Source: Microbacterium enclense
GTDB lineage: Bacteria; Actinomycetota; Actinomycetes; Actinomycetales; Microbacteriaceae
Direction of reading: 5' to 3'
DNA length: 64,000 nucleotides
NCBI RefSeq assembly: GCF_001456955.1
Contig: NZ_KQ758469.1
Span: forward strand, 312,926-376,925
Below the pieces are notes generated by a model that saw nothing but the letters and a program-made list of their open reading frames with translations, searched no databases and was not told the DNA's origin. How positions within the stretch are numbered: position 1 is the first letter of the stretch; each line of letters starts with the position of its first letter. Below, one piece after another: positions 18,568-29,571 of this stretch. Made by a program: the position numbers and the translations under genes.

Positions 18568-21500
18568 ATGGCATCGGATGCCTTCATCGTCGGCGAAGAC
18601 TGGATCAGCGAGCACTACTTCAACACCGAGTCGACGAAGCAGTCGTTTCAGTCCCGGGTCACCGCTCTGCGCAAGTCGTGGGACGAGCGCGCCAAGGACG
18701 GCGAGCAGACGCCGTCCTCACGCCTCGCCGCCGTGCGACGCGATCTTTTGAGCGCGCTCGCAAGCGAGGCGACGGATGCCGGGGCCTACGACTCCGCCGT
18801 ACTCACACCGCTCGTCGGCGCCCTCGGCTACGCCGACGCGCGATGGCACCGCACTGTCGTCGGGCCGGTGACGATCGTCGCGCCCGCCGACACCCCGGGG
18901 TCTCCCGCGAGTGCGGTCATCCGCGCTCGCAGGGTCGACGACCTCTCGGACCTGCTCGCCAAGGATTCCGCCACCCTCCTCGGACCCTTCACCCCCGACG
19001 ACGCCGACGCAGTGACCTCCGTCGCTCGCTGCCTCTCGTTCCTCTTCAGCGGCGACGACACTCCACCATTCGCCGTCGTCCTGTCGGGTACCTGGGCGCT
19101 CCTTGCCGAGCGCGACCGGTGGGCCGAGGGCCGTTACCTGGCCGTCGATCTTCAGCTCGTACTCGATCGCAACGACACCAAGAGGGGCGGCGAGTCCGAC
19201 CGCGCCGTCGCCGTGCTGAGCAGCGAGACGGTGCTTCCGGATGTCGACGGCTCGACGTGGTGGACTGAGACCCTCGACGACTCGGTCAAGCACACCGTCG
19301 GCGTCTCAAAGGACCTCCGCGAGGGCGTGCGTGAGTCGATCGAGATCATCGCGAACGAGGCCGTCCGACGCCGCAAGGCTGGGGGCCTCGACCCGCTGCC
19401 CGACAGTGACGCGAACGTCCTCGCGCGGCAGTCGCTGCGCTACCTCTACCGGATCCTCTTCCTGCTCTACGCCGAGGCGTCGCCCGAGATGAAGGTGCTG
19501 CCGATCGGCGCACCGGAGTACGCGCTCGGCTACGGGCTCGACCGTCTGCGCGAGCTCGTGCTCGTCGAGCTGGGTGAGGAGTCGCACCACCGCACGCACC
19601 TGTACTCCTCGCTCGCGACCCTTTTCCGACTGGTGGATGCCGGACACGACGCCGGCGTTCAGCAGGAGACTGACGAGACCCTGCGTGAGGGGCTTACGTT
19701 CAATCCGCTCAACGCCGACCTGTTCGCCAAGCAAGCGACCTCGCTGATCGATGAGGTCGGTCTCGGTGACGGCGCGCTGCAGCGCGTGCTGCAGCTGTTG
19801 CTCCTGACCCGCGAGAACCAGGTGAAGAAGGGCCGCGACCGCGGCTTCATCTCCTATGCCGACCTCGGTATCAACCAGCTCGGAGCGGTGTACGAGGGGC
19901 TGATGTCGTACACGGGCTTCTTCGCGAAGGAACCGCTTTTCGAAGTCGCGCCCGGTGGCGACGGGTCGAAGGGCTCGTGGGTCGTACCGGTGTCGCGAGC
20001 CGACGGGATCGCCGACAAGGACTTCGTCCGGCTCACCGACCCGATCACGGGGGAGACGAAGCCGCGCCGCTACAGCGGCGGCGAGTTCGTCTTCCGCCTG
20101 TCCGGTCGCGAGCGCCAGACGTCGGCGTCGTACTACTCCCCTGAGGTGCTCACGAAGTTCGTCGTATCCCAGGCCCTCGAAGAGCTGCTCGACCAGGACG
20201 GCCACCGCACGACCGCCGAAGAGATCCTCGGGCTGTCGGTGTGCGAGCCCGCGCTCGGGTCAGGCGCGTTCGCCATCGAAGCCGTACGTCAGCTCGCGGA
20301 GCAGTACCTCGATCGCCGTGAGCACGAGACCGGCGAACGAATCGACCCCGACGAGCGCCCGCGCGAGCTACAGAAGGTGAAGGCCGCCATCGCGCTGCAC
20401 CAGGTCTACGGCGTGGACCTCAACTCCACCGCCGTCGAGCTCGCCGAGATCTCGCTGTGGCTCGATACGATGGTCGACGGGCTCGAGGCGCCGTGGTTCG
20501 GTCTTCGCCTGCGGCGCGGCAATTCGCTCATCGGGGCGCGCCGCGCGGTGTACACACAAAAGCAGGTGCTCGACAAAGCATGGCTGAACGACACCCCCAC
20601 CGATGTGCCGATGTCGACCCTCGTCGACGACATGACCGAGGGGCGTGTCGGCAGCGCGACCTCGGGCAAGATCCACCACTTCCTCCTGCCGGCGGACGGA
20701 TGGGGTTCGGCGGTCGACGCCAAGGAGGCGAAGGAGCTCGCACCCGACGCGCACGCCGCGCTCCGCGCGTGGCGCAACGCGATCCGACGCAAGCCTACGA
20801 ACGCGCAGCTCAAGCGCCTGACCGCCCTCTCGCACCGCGTTGAGGTGCTGTGGCAGTTCACGCTGCGTCGCCTGGAGATCGCCGAGGCGCAGGTCAGCCG
20901 CGACATCGAGCTGTGGCACGACCCCCGCCCACTGACCGACGACGGGGGCACGGTCGTCTCCCGCGCTGACATCGATGCGTTCCTGCGAGACCCCGACGGT
21001 GCCTATCAGCGGCTTCGCCGGGTGATGGACGCCTGGTGCGCACTGTGGTTCTGGCCGCTCACCGACACCGTCACACAGGAGGTCACACCGCCCACGCTCG
21101 ACGAGTGGATCGAGGGGCTGGAAGCGACGCTCGGTCGTCACAGCGAAGCCAAGCCACGTCGCGGTGGCGAGGGTGCGCAGACGCTGGGTCTCCCGACCAG
21201 CTGGGGAAATCTCGCGGACGCCGAGGCCGTTGATCTCGGCTACGCCGGGGCCTTGTCAGGCGCCGACATCGAGAAGCAGCACCCTTGGGTGCGCATCACG
21301 CGCGAGGTCAGCGCCGCGAACGGCTTCTTCCACTGGGAGCTCGACTTCGCGGGTGTCTTCGCACGTGGTGGCTTTGACTTGCAGGTAGGAAACCCGCCCT
21401 GGGTGCGACCGCGATCTAATGTCGACGCGCTGCTCGCCGAAGGCGACCCGTGGTGGCAGCTCGCCGTGAAGCCGACGCAAGCTCAGGTGAAGGCCAAGCG

Positions 21501-23238
21501 CGAACAGACGCTGCAGCTAGATGGCATACGCGATCTGCTTGTAGATGGAACCGCCGAGGTCGCGTGCACGGCTGCCTTCGTCGGCTCTCCACTCGTCTAT
21601 CCGCACTTGACGGGTCTGCAGCCCGACCTTTATCGCTGCTTCATGGAGCTTTCCTGGCGCAATGCGAGCCTTCGAGGCGCATCGGCATTGATTCACTATG
21701 AGACGCATCTGACGGACGAGAAGGCCGGGGTCTTGAGGGAAGCCTCCTACACTCGTCTTCGCAGACACTGGCACTTCGTTAATGAGCTCCGCCTGTTCGA
21801 GATAGAGGATCACAAACACTACGGAATCAGCGTCTTCGGGAATGCGCGGACCGAAGTCTCCTTCCTGAACGCATCTTGGCTATACCACCCTGAGACGGTC
21901 ACCGGGTCTCTGCGCCACGACGGTTCCGGCCCAGAGCCGGGGCTCAAGACAGAGGAGGGTATCTGGGACGTCCGGCCCCACCGGAGCCGGATCACCCACG
22001 TCAATCTCGCCCGTTTGGCCTCGTGGCACGCGCTCCTCGAGGAGCCGGCAACGCCCATCACCCGCACACGGATGGTCTACGCGGTCAATCAGGCGACAGC
22101 GGATGTGCTCGCCAAGCTCAGCCACGCCTCTCGCCTTGGTGAGCTCGGTCTCGAGTTCTCTGCAGGCTGGCACGAGAAAGGCGACCGCACGAAGGGCTAC
22201 TTCGACGTCGAATGGGGGCCAGTCGAGTCGTGGGACCACGCGATCCTGCAAGGCCCTCACATCTTTGTCGGGAACCCGTTCTACAAGTCACCGAACTCGA
22301 CCATGCTTCACAACCAGGACTGGTCACCCATCGACCTCGAGACGCTCGGTGCCAACGCTATGCCAGTGACCGCCTATAAACCGGCGAACAGCAAGGCCGA
22401 TTATGACGCCGCGTACACCCACTGGGGCGAAGACCGCGTCCCCGCCCGCTCGCGGTTTCGGCTCGCATGGCGGGGCATGGCCGCCAACACGGGCGAACGA
22501 ACACTGATCAGCGCCATAATTCCGCCCGGTGCCAGTCACATCCACGGCGTATCCGCCGCCGGTTCACCTATAGAAGACGCTCATATCCTCGACGCCGCAA
22601 CGGTCACCTCATCGCTCATCGCGGACGCCGCGGTGCGAATCGCTCCCAAGAGCGGCATTTCGATCAGCACCATACGGCGACTACCACGCAGTATCCATCC
22701 GCACCTTCTTACGGAATCGCGCGTGCGTTCCTTGCGTCTGCTCGCACTTACCGATGCGTACGCGGATCTGGTTGCGGTCGCTTACGACCCGGGGATGGCG
22801 GGCGTCGAGTGGGCAGGTGGCATCGACTATGGCAACCGGGGGTCAATCGGCCTCAACTCAAGCCAGTGGTCCATTGCGACTCCGCTCCGACGCGCCTCGG
22901 ATCGCCGCCAGGCGCAGATCGAGATCGACTCGATCGTGGCACTCTCCCTCGGTATCACCGCCGACGAACTGTGCACCATTTACCGTACACAGTTCGCTGT
23001 GCTCTACGGGTACGACCGCAACGTCTACTTCTACGATGCGAACGGCCGCCTCGTCCCGAACGAAGTCCTGAAGGTCTGGCGCCAGAAGGGCGACGAGATC
23101 ACGCAGGATGAGCGGAGCGCGACGAACGCCTCCGGCAACACCTATGAATACGTGCTGCCCTACGTCACCCTCGATCGCGAGGCCGACATGCGACAGGCCT
23201 ATGCGCACTTCGAGCGGATCCTGCAGGAGCGCTCGTGA
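18568..23238 (+). CDS. Very large N6-adenine DNA methyltransferase (DrmMI/Eco57I-like)
   Basis: A 1556-residue gamma-class adenine methylase. Upstream of the catalytic core is SYYSPEVLTKFVV, the usual helix before motif I. Motif I (SAM binding) is CEPALGSGAF near residues 559–568, and catalytic motif IV is NPPWVRP near 941–947. The insertion of almost 370 residues between them and the long flanks are typical of Eco57I-, PglX- and DrmMI-type enzymes that work inside multi-gene defence systems. It presumably methylates host DNA so the array does not attack it. ATG 18568 has a GAGGAGA site 7 bases upstream. The stop overlaps the next start (GTGA). Assignment to DrmMI rather than PglX rests on the drmD/drmA/drmB neighbours. 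Confidence 0.82.
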   Translation: MASDAFIVGEDWISEHYFNTESTKQSFQSRVTALRKSWDERAKDGEQTPSSRLAAVRRDLLSALASEATDAGAYDSAVLTPLVGALGYADARWHRTVVGPVTIVAPADTPGSPASAVIRARRVDDLSDLLAKDSATLLGPFTPDDADAVTSVARCLSFLFSGDDTPPFAVVLSGTWALLAERDRWAEGRYLAVDLQLVLDRNDTKRGGESDRAVAVLSSETVLPDVDGSTWWTETLDDSVKHTVGVSKDLREGVRESIEIIANEAVRRRKAGGLDPLPDSDANVLARQSLRYLYRILFLLYAEASPEMKVLPIGAPEYALGYGLDRLRELVLVELGEESHHRTHLYSSLATLFRLVDAGHDAGVQQETDETLREGLTFNPLNADLFAKQATSLIDEVGLGDGALQRVLQLLLLTRENQVKKGRDRGFISYADLGINQLGAVYEGLMSYTGFFAKEPLFEVAPGGDGSKGSWVVPVSRADGIADKDFVRLTDPITGETKPRRYSGGEFVFRLSGRERQTSASYYSPEVLTKFVVSQALEELLDQDGHRTTAEEILGLSVCEPALGSGAFAIEAVRQLAEQYLDRREHETGERIDPDERPRELQKVKAAIALHQVYGVDLNSTAVELAEISLWLDTMVDGLEAPWFGLRLRRGNSLIGARRAVYTQKQVLDKAWLNDTPTDVPMSTLVDDMTEGRVGSATSGKIHHFLLPADGWGSAVDAKEAKELAPDAHAALRAWRNAIRRKPTNAQLKRLTALSHRVEVLWQFTLRRLEIAEAQVSRDIELWHDPRPLTDDGGTVVSRADIDAFLRDPDGAYQRLRRVMDAWCALWFWPLTDTVTQEVTPPTLDEWIEGLEATLGRHSEAKPRRGGEGAQTLGLPTSWGNLADAEAVDLGYAGALSGADIEKQHPWVRITREVSAANGFFHWELDFAGVFARGGFDLQVGNPPWVRPRSNVDALLAEGDPWWQLAVKPTQAQVKAKREQTLQLDGIRDLLVDGTAEVACTAAFVGSPLVYPHLTGLQPDLYRCFMELSWRNASLRGASALIHYETHLTDEKAGVLREASYTRLRRHWHFVNELRLFEIEDHKHYGISVFGNARTEVSFLNASWLYHPETVTGSLRHDGSGPEPGLKTEEGIWDVRPHRSRITHVNLARLASWHALLEEPATPITRTRMVYAVNQATADVLAKLSHASRLGELGLEFSAGWHEKGDRTKGYFDVEWGPVESWDHAILQGPHIFVGNPFYKSPNSTMLHNQDWSPIDLETLGANAMPVTAYKPANSKADYDAAYTHWGEDRVPARSRFRLAWRGMAANTGERTLISAIIPPGASHIHGVSAAGSPIEDAHILDAATVTSSLIADAAVRIAPKSGISISTIRRLPRSIHPHLLTESRVRSLRLLALTDAYADLVAVAYDPGMAGVEWAGGIDYGNRGSIGLNSSQWSIATPLRRASDRRQAQIEIDSIVALSLGITADELCTIYRTQFAVLYGYDRNVYFYDANGRLVPNEVLKVWRQKGDEITQDERSATNASGNTYEYVLPYVTLDREADMRQAYAHFERILQERS

Positions 23239-26200
23239 GCGAGCTGCTTCCTTCGCGTCAGGCGGCGCAGATTCGCTCCGGACTCGTCGACTTCCTCACG
23301 ACGACGTTCGCGCTGTCCGACGAGGAAGCGCAGGGCGCACTCCGCGGCTTCCTCGACGACCCTGACGACGGAATCTTCCGGGGCCCGTACGTCCGCGCCC
23401 GTGTGCCGTTCCGCGCGGCCGACGACGGGTGGCGTGATGCGCTCGGCTGGTACGAGGGACACACTCCCTATGGACACCAGGCCGAGGCGTTCCGGCGCCT
23501 GAGTTCGGCGAACCTCGGCGAACAGCCCGACGGATCGGTCAAGTCCGCGCCCCTTCCGACGCTCGTCGTCACGGGTACCGGATCGGGCAAGACGGAGGCG
23601 TTCCTCTACCCGATCCTCGACCACGTCATACGCGCGAAGACCGCCGGTGACGCCGGGGTCAAGGCACTCATCCTGTACCCGATGAACGCGCTCGCGAATG
23701 ATCAGTCCCGGCGCCTCGCCGAGCTGATCCGCGGGCACGACGCGCTCAAGGGCGTCAGGGCGGCGACATACACCGGCGAGACGGCGGGTCGTAGCCGCAC
23801 GCGGGTCACCGCCGAGGGGCTGATCAACGACCGGAACACAATCCGCACCGATCCACCCGACATCCTGCTCACCAACTACAAGATGCTCGACCAGCTGCTG
23901 CTACGCAGCGCCGACCAGCCGCTGCTCGCAGCGGCCGCGACGAGCCTCCAGTACCTCGTGCTCGACGAGTTCCACACCTACGACGGCGCCCAAGGAACCG
24001 ACGTCGCCATGTTGCTGCGCCGGCTCGGGCTGACTCTTCGGCGGTTGCGCCCGGCCGGACCGCCGGAACCGACCGGCGCCGGTCCCCTCGGCGACGTGAC
24101 ACCGGTGGCGACGAGCGCGACCCTCGGCGACGACGGCGACCCGGGCCGCATGCTCGAATTCGCCGAGACGGTCTTCGGCATCCCGTTCCCCGCCGACAGC
24201 GTCGTGCGCGAGACCCGCCAGTCGATGCGTCAGTGGGTCAACGGCTCCCGCGACAGCGGAACCCTCCTGGGTGGCCGGCCCCGCGCCCTCGACAACTCCC
24301 TCGTGTCCCAGATCGTCGCGCTGCACACCGAAGGCGAGGAGACCGCGTCACGGATCTTGGCCGAACGGGTCTTGATCACCCTCTTCGAAGAGGGTTCCGC
24401 GCTCGACTGGTCGAACGCCTCCGATGAGGATCTCCTGGCGTCCGTGGCATCCCATCCCCTCGTCCAGGCGATCGCTCAGCGCGCAGCGACCGCGATCGAC
24501 GTGGACGCACTCGCCGATGCGTTGCTGCCCGCCGGCCTCGGAATCACCGAGACCTTCGAACAGCGCAGCAGCGCCCGTCGCATCTTCATCACCCGTGTTC
24601 TGGCGGCGCTGAGCCACGTGCGCGCCCGGGTCGGTCGGAGCGCACTGTCGATCGATCTGCACCTGTGGATCCGCGAGCTCACCCGAATCGATCGCGCGGC
24701 GACCCCCACCGTGCGTTTCCACTGGGCCGACGACGGCCCGGTGTCCCCCGGCCACGACGACGTCGAGACGAATTGGTTCCCCGCCGTCTATTGCCGTCAC
24801 TGCGGGCGTAGCGGCTGGGGAGTCCAGCTCGCCCCGGTCGGCAACGAACTCTCGGCGACCGACGACGACATCCGCCGCGACCATGCGTCACGCGGCCGCA
24901 AGAGTCGCTTCCGCGCTCTCCTCCATGCCCCGGTCGAAGCCGACGCCTCCGTCGGGGGCGAGCCCGTGCCGGGACTTGCCTGGTTCGACCACGCGCACCG
25001 CGCGCTCCTCCCGGCCGCTCCCTCCGACGCCGAGGAGAGCACCGCGCTCCCCGTGCTCACGCTCACATTGGGCGAGGTCGACGACGACTCGCGCGATGAC
25101 GTGTGTCCGGCGTGCGGTCGACGTGACGGCATCCGATTTCTCGGAAGTGCCATGGCCACCATGCTCTCGGTCGTCGTGACCACGCTGTTCGGCGACGCCG
25201 ACCTCGACCGCGCTGAGAAGAAGGCGCTCGTCTTCACAGACAGCGTCCAGGATGCCGCGCACCGCGCCGGCTTCGTGCAAAGTCGCGCGCACGTGTTCGC
25301 GCTGCGCAACGCGATCCGTCACGCGGTCGCCGACGACTCGGCACCCCTCGACGAGATCGCCAACCTGCTCGTGCAGGACGCGGGCGACGACCCCGACGCC
25401 CGCTACCGCCTGCTGCCGCCCGACCTCGTCGACCGCGAAGAGTTCGTTGAGTTTTGGAAGTCGCCGACCCTCCGCAGTGTGCCCGCGGCCGTACTCACGC
25501 GCGTCAAGCGGCGGTTGCAGTTCGACCTCGCGATGGAGTTCGGGCTGCAGTCTCGGGTCGGCCGCACCCTTGAGCTGACCGGGAGCCTCGCGGCATCCGT
25601 CTCAGCGACCGAGGCCTCGATGCGGGCCGCGGCCCGCAAGGTGCTCGACGAGACACCCGCCTACGGCGTCCTCGACGGCCTTGCGCCGGCATCGAGTTCG
25701 GACGAGGTCGTCGTGCGGTGGGTGCGCGGCGTGCTCGAGCGCATGCGTGACCGCGGAGCGATCGAACACGAATGGTTCACGCGCTACATCGAGGAGGACG
25801 GTAAGCGCTGGCCGATCTGGGGCGGCCGCAAGCGCGGAGTCGGGATGCCGGCGTTCCCACCCGGTCGTGACGCGCCGGGCTACCCGCGCGTCGGCCCGCA
25901 CGCCCCGACGGGCGACGACGCGAGGCGCACCCACCTCGACGTCGTGTCTTCGGCCCAGAGCTGGTACGCGATCTGGGCGAGGAAGACACTCGGCTCGACG
26001 CCGACCGACGGCGTGCGACTCACCTCGGCACTGCTCGCCGAGTTGGAGCGAACAGGCCTCCTGCGGTCGCACCCCGTGTCGGGCGGCGCGGCGACCGCGT
26101 ACCTGCTTCCGCCGTCATCCATCGTCGTCGAGCCCGTCGACGGCTCAACGCTCGCGCGCGGCGACGTGCGACTCGAGTGCACCGTGTGTCGTAACCCCGT

Positions 26201-29200
26201 CACGGGCACTCCTGATGCGATCGGACAGTTGCGTGACGGCCCCTGCGTATCTGCCCGTTGCCCCGGCACCCTCATCTCCGCGACCAGCGCTGCCGAGAAC
26301 TACTACCGCACGCTTTACGACAAGGGGTCAATGCGACGCGTCGTCGCGCGGGAGCACACGAGCCTGCTCGACACGACAGTACGACTCGAATACGAGAACG
26401 GATTCAAGGCCTCAGCCGGCGACCCCTCGGCACCGAACGTGCTCGTCGCCACCCCGACCCTCGAGATGGGCATCGACATCGGCGACCTGTCCACCGTGAT
26501 GCTCGCGGGGCTGCCCCGCAGCGTCGCCTCTTACCTGCAGCGAGTCGGTCGCGCCGGGCGCCTGACCGGGAACGCCCTGTCGGTCGCCACGGTCACCGGC
26601 CGCGGGGACCAGTTGCCGCGCATGGGTGACCCTCTGTCGGTGATCAACGGCGCCGTCCGGCCGCCCGCAACATTCGTGGACGCCCAGGAGATCCTGCGGC
26701 GCCAGTACTTCGCGTCGATCCTCGATCGTCGCGCGGCCGAGGCCGACACCGTGCAGAAGGCGCGCGACGTGCTCACGACGAGCGAAGCAGGCTCGTTCCT
26801 CGGTGACGCGGTCGCCTACGCCGACGAAAACGCCGCCGACCTCGTCGAGTCGTTCCTGGGAACATTTCCGGGCCTCGGTTCGGCGGCCGCCGACCGACTC
26901 CGCGAATGGGTCACACCGTCGGCAGATCCCGGGACATCAGGCCTGGCGGCATCCGTTCGCGACGCCGTGCATCGCTGGAACGTCGAGTTGCAGACCATCA
27001 GTCGGCGGCGTACGGAGATCGGAAACGCGCTCCCCGACCTCGAGAAGGCCGCGGACCTCGGCGTCGAGAGCGATGCGAAGGACGCCTTCCGGGCGGCGCG
27101 GGCGGCGGATGGGATGCTGCGCCGGCAGCAGACCGATCTCACCGACGGCTACTGGATCAGTGCCCTGGAACGCTTCGGTCTGCTGCCGAACTACACGCTC
27201 CTCGACGACTCGGTACGCCTCGACGCGGCGGTTTCGTGGATCGACCCCGACACCTCCGAGTGGCACGACGACACCTACGCCTACGAGCGCGGCGCGGCCG
27301 TCGCGATCCACGAGCTCGCACCGGGCTCGTTCTTCTACGCGCAGGGGCTCGAGATCCCGGTCGACGCGGTCGACCTCGGCCCCGGCGGTGAGGCCGTCGA
27401 GGACTGGACCTTCTGCCCCGAGTGCGGCTTCGCCCAGCGTGTCGCGGACGGCGCCGTCACCGAGTGTCCGCGGTGCCGTTCCAAGGGGATCGGCGACGCC
27501 GCGCAGAGGATGCCGGCCGCAGAGCTGAAGACCGTGTCCGCCGTCGCCCGGCGCGACGAAGCCGTGATCGGCGACCGCAGCGACGACCGGCGACGGACGG
27601 CGTTCACGGTCAAGGTCGCAGCCGACCTCGACCCCGCTGGCATCGTCCGGCGCTGGTACGACCAGGGCACGGGCTTCGGTGTCACCTACGCCCGCGATCT
27701 CACGATCCGCTGGATCAATGTCGGCAAGCGTGCCGGCAGTGGCCCCAGCAGGTTCGTCGCCGGCAGCGAGGTCACCGGTCCCCTGTTCCGTGTGTGCGAC
27801 ACGTGCGGCCAGCTCGACTCACAGGCGGGCGGCAACAATCGGCGCGATCACCGACCGTGGTGCCCGCGCCGCGACCAAACCGTCGAGGAGACCGTCACGC
27901 TCGCACTCACACGCACGCTCGTCACGCAGGGGATCTTCCTCCGTCTCCCTCCAGCGTTGACACTCGGCGACGGAGTGGTTGTTCCCAGTCTTTCCGCGGC
28001 CGTTCTCCTCGGCCTCCGTGAGTCGATGGGTGGTGACCCCGATCACCTGCGGATCGTCCCGGTCACCGAGCCCCTCGGCGAACACGAGGGCGGGACCGCT
28101 CAGGCCCTGCTGGTACACGACACTGTGCCCGGCGGCACCGGATACCTCGCCGAACTGGCCGACCCGACTCGTCTGCGCGGCATCCTCACCGAAGCGTGGA
28201 GGGTGCTGAAGGACTGCGAGTGCCAGAACGAACAGCGCGCCGCGTGTCACCGCTGCCTGCTGCCCTTCGCACCCAAAACATCGAACCTGTCGCGCGCCTC
28301 GGCCGAACAAGCGCTCGCGAAGCTACTCGACGTCTCGAACGGCGCACCCGCGCCTCACTTCGACGTCACCGACGAGGACCCGGGCGTCCCGCTCAGCGAG
28401 TCCGTCATCGAGCAGCTCTTCCGCAAGGTCTTCATCGAACGCACCAAAGCGCTCGGCGGCAGCGTCAAGGAGATCCCGGGCGACTGGGGAAACAAGGTGC
28501 AGGTGTCGTTCCCGGGAGACGGACGGATCTGGATGCTGCGCCCCCAGGTGTCGCTCGGCCCCACTCAGCCTGATTTCGTCCTGGAGCAGTCCGGCGGCGG
28601 CGCCGAACCCATCGCGATCTACACCGATGGCAAGGCGTTCCACGCCACGGTCGAGCACAACCGACTCGCTGACGACGCCGACAAGCGGCGCGCCGCGCGC
28701 GGTCTCGGGTATCGCGTGGTCGCCGTCACGTGGGCCGACCTCGTCGACGACAGGCTCGACCCGTCGTGGTTCGTGCGCCCGTGGGCGGAGAAGGTCGCCG
28801 CCCAAGCACAGCTGCCCCTCTTACAGCTCGGCAAGCTGACCGTCGATCCGATCACGCTCCTCATGGAGTGGATGCAGAAGCCGGACGATGAGGCGAAGCG
28901 TCGGGACACTCTCGCGCGCGTCCTACCGATGATCCTGAAACAGGGTGCCGTCTCGACGCCGTTCGGCGGGGAGTCCGCGCTGGAGCGCGCGGCTCGGGTC
29001 TTCACCGAGGGATTGCCGAAGACGGCGGTCCCCGCCGCCGACTGGGTCACAGCCGAGAATCAGCTCGTGTCGACGACGCGGCTCAAGCAACAGGGAGCGA
29101 CTGAGTTCGCCCTCGTACTCGACGACCGCGATGACGCCCTCACGGCGACCGGCTTCGACCGATCGTGGCGACTCTGGCTGCACCTGTCCAACCTCGTAGG

Positions 29201-29570
29201 GTGGCGTGGCGACATGTCGGGGGTCGAGATCACGACGTGGTCGAGGCTTGCCTTCACACCGCCGCCTGGCTCCCTAGCTGCAGCCTCTGAGCTTCCCGCT
29301 GAGTGGGCTGTGCTCGCACAGCAAGCGACGCAAAGCGAACGTGCCGTCATCGAGCGAATCGCCGCGGCACCCACCCCTGTCCCACGCCTGGGAGTCGAGA
29401 CGTTCGGCGGCATCCCTCTGTCGATCGCGTGGCCCGAGGCGCGGGTCACGATCGCACTCGGGCTCCAAGCCGGTGAGGCCGAAATCCTCACCACCGATGG
29501 GTGGACCCTGCTCGATCCCGAATCCGACGACCTCGCCGCGCAGGTCGAGGCACTGACCCGAGGACTTTGA
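23235..29570 (+). CDS. DEAD-type helicase with zinc-binding and PD-(D/E)xK-like domains
   Basis: A 2111-residue SF2 helicase starting at GTG 23235, overlapping the methylase stop by 4 bases. Motifs: TGTGSGKTEA near residue 112–121, LVLDEFHTYDGAQG near 240 (DEFH), TPTLEMGIDIGD near 1075, and QRVGRAGR near 1102–1110, the Lhr/MrfA-like signature. Cysteine clusters occur near 515, 625 and 978, near 1395 (CPECGF), and near 1660–1675 (CECQNEQRAACHRC). Late in the protein, QPDF at 1778–1781 (Asp1780) and TDGK at 1797–1800 (Asp1798, Lys1800) form a PD-(D/E)xK nuclease-like signature within alternating strands and helices. I infer a helicase-nuclease that degrades DNA. It is neither the DrmA nor the DrmD of the system, so it is an addition to classic DISARM. 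Confidence 0.8.
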   Translation: MSELLPSRQAAQIRSGLVDFLTTTFALSDEEAQGALRGFLDDPDDGIFRGPYVRARVPFRAADDGWRDALGWYEGHTPYGHQAEAFRRLSSANLGEQPDGSVKSAPLPTLVVTGTGSGKTEAFLYPILDHVIRAKTAGDAGVKALILYPMNALANDQSRRLAELIRGHDALKGVRAATYTGETAGRSRTRVTAEGLINDRNTIRTDPPDILLTNYKMLDQLLLRSADQPLLAAAATSLQYLVLDEFHTYDGAQGTDVAMLLRRLGLTLRRLRPAGPPEPTGAGPLGDVTPVATSATLGDDGDPGRMLEFAETVFGIPFPADSVVRETRQSMRQWVNGSRDSGTLLGGRPRALDNSLVSQIVALHTEGEETASRILAERVLITLFEEGSALDWSNASDEDLLASVASHPLVQAIAQRAATAIDVDALADALLPAGLGITETFEQRSSARRIFITRVLAALSHVRARVGRSALSIDLHLWIRELTRIDRAATPTVRFHWADDGPVSPGHDDVETNWFPAVYCRHCGRSGWGVQLAPVGNELSATDDDIRRDHASRGRKSRFRALLHAPVEADASVGGEPVPGLAWFDHAHRALLPAAPSDAEESTALPVLTLTLGEVDDDSRDDVCPACGRRDGIRFLGSAMATMLSVVVTTLFGDADLDRAEKKALVFTDSVQDAAHRAGFVQSRAHVFALRNAIRHAVADDSAPLDEIANLLVQDAGDDPDARYRLLPPDLVDREEFVEFWKSPTLRSVPAAVLTRVKRRLQFDLAMEFGLQSRVGRTLELTGSLAASVSATEASMRAAARKVLDETPAYGVLDGLAPASSSDEVVVRWVRGVLERMRDRGAIEHEWFTRYIEEDGKRWPIWGGRKRGVGMPAFPPGRDAPGYPRVGPHAPTGDDARRTHLDVVSSAQSWYAIWARKTLGSTPTDGVRLTSALLAELERTGLLRSHPVSGGAATAYLLPPSSIVVEPVDGSTLARGDVRLECTVCRNPVTGTPDAIGQLRDGPCVSARCPGTLISATSAAENYYRTLYDKGSMRRVVAREHTSLLDTTVRLEYENGFKASAGDPSAPNVLVATPTLEMGIDIGDLSTVMLAGLPRSVASYLQRVGRAGRLTGNALSVATVTGRGDQLPRMGDPLSVINGAVRPPATFVDAQEILRRQYFASILDRRAAEADTVQKARDVLTTSEAGSFLGDAVAYADENAADLVESFLGTFPGLGSAAADRLREWVTPSADPGTSGLAASVRDAVHRWNVELQTISRRRTEIGNALPDLEKAADLGVESDAKDAFRAARAADGMLRRQQTDLTDGYWISALERFGLLPNYTLLDDSVRLDAAVSWIDPDTSEWHDDTYAYERGAAVAIHELAPGSFFYAQGLEIPVDAVDLGPGGEAVEDWTFCPECGFAQRVADGAVTECPRCRSKGIGDAAQRMPAAELKTVSAVARRDEAVIGDRSDDRRRTAFTVKVAADLDPAGIVRRWYDQGTGFGVTYARDLTIRWINVGKRAGSGPSRFVAGSEVTGPLFRVCDTCGQLDSQAGGNNRRDHRPWCPRRDQTVEETVTLALTRTLVTQGIFLRLPPALTLGDGVVVPSLSAAVLLGLRESMGGDPDHLRIVPVTEPLGEHEGGTAQALLVHDTVPGGTGYLAELADPTRLRGILTEAWRVLKDCECQNEQRAACHRCLLPFAPKTSNLSRASAEQALAKLLDVSNGAPAPHFDVTDEDPGVPLSESVIEQLFRKVFIERTKALGGSVKEIPGDWGNKVQVSFPGDGRIWMLRPQVSLGPTQPDFVLEQSGGGAEPIAIYTDGKAFHATVEHNRLADDADKRRAARGLGYRVVAVTWADLVDDRLDPSWFVRPWAEKVAAQAQLPLLQLGKLTVDPITLLMEWMQKPDDEAKRRDTLARVLPMILKQGAVSTPFGGESALERAARVFTEGLPKTAVPAADWVTAENQLVSTTRLKQQGATEFALVLDDRDDALTATGFDRSWRLWLHLSNLVGWRGDMSGVEITTWSRLAFTPPPGSLAAASELPAEWAVLAQQATQSERAVIERIAAAPTPVPRLGVETFGGIPLSIAWPEARVTIALGLQAGEAEILTTDGWTLLDPESDDLAAQVEALTRGL

Positions 29571-29571
29571 C

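Noticed and set aside
18568..23238. BREX PglX methylase
   Set aside because: The domain order is similar, but brxC, pglZ and brxL genes are absent and drmA/drmB/drmD neighbours are present.
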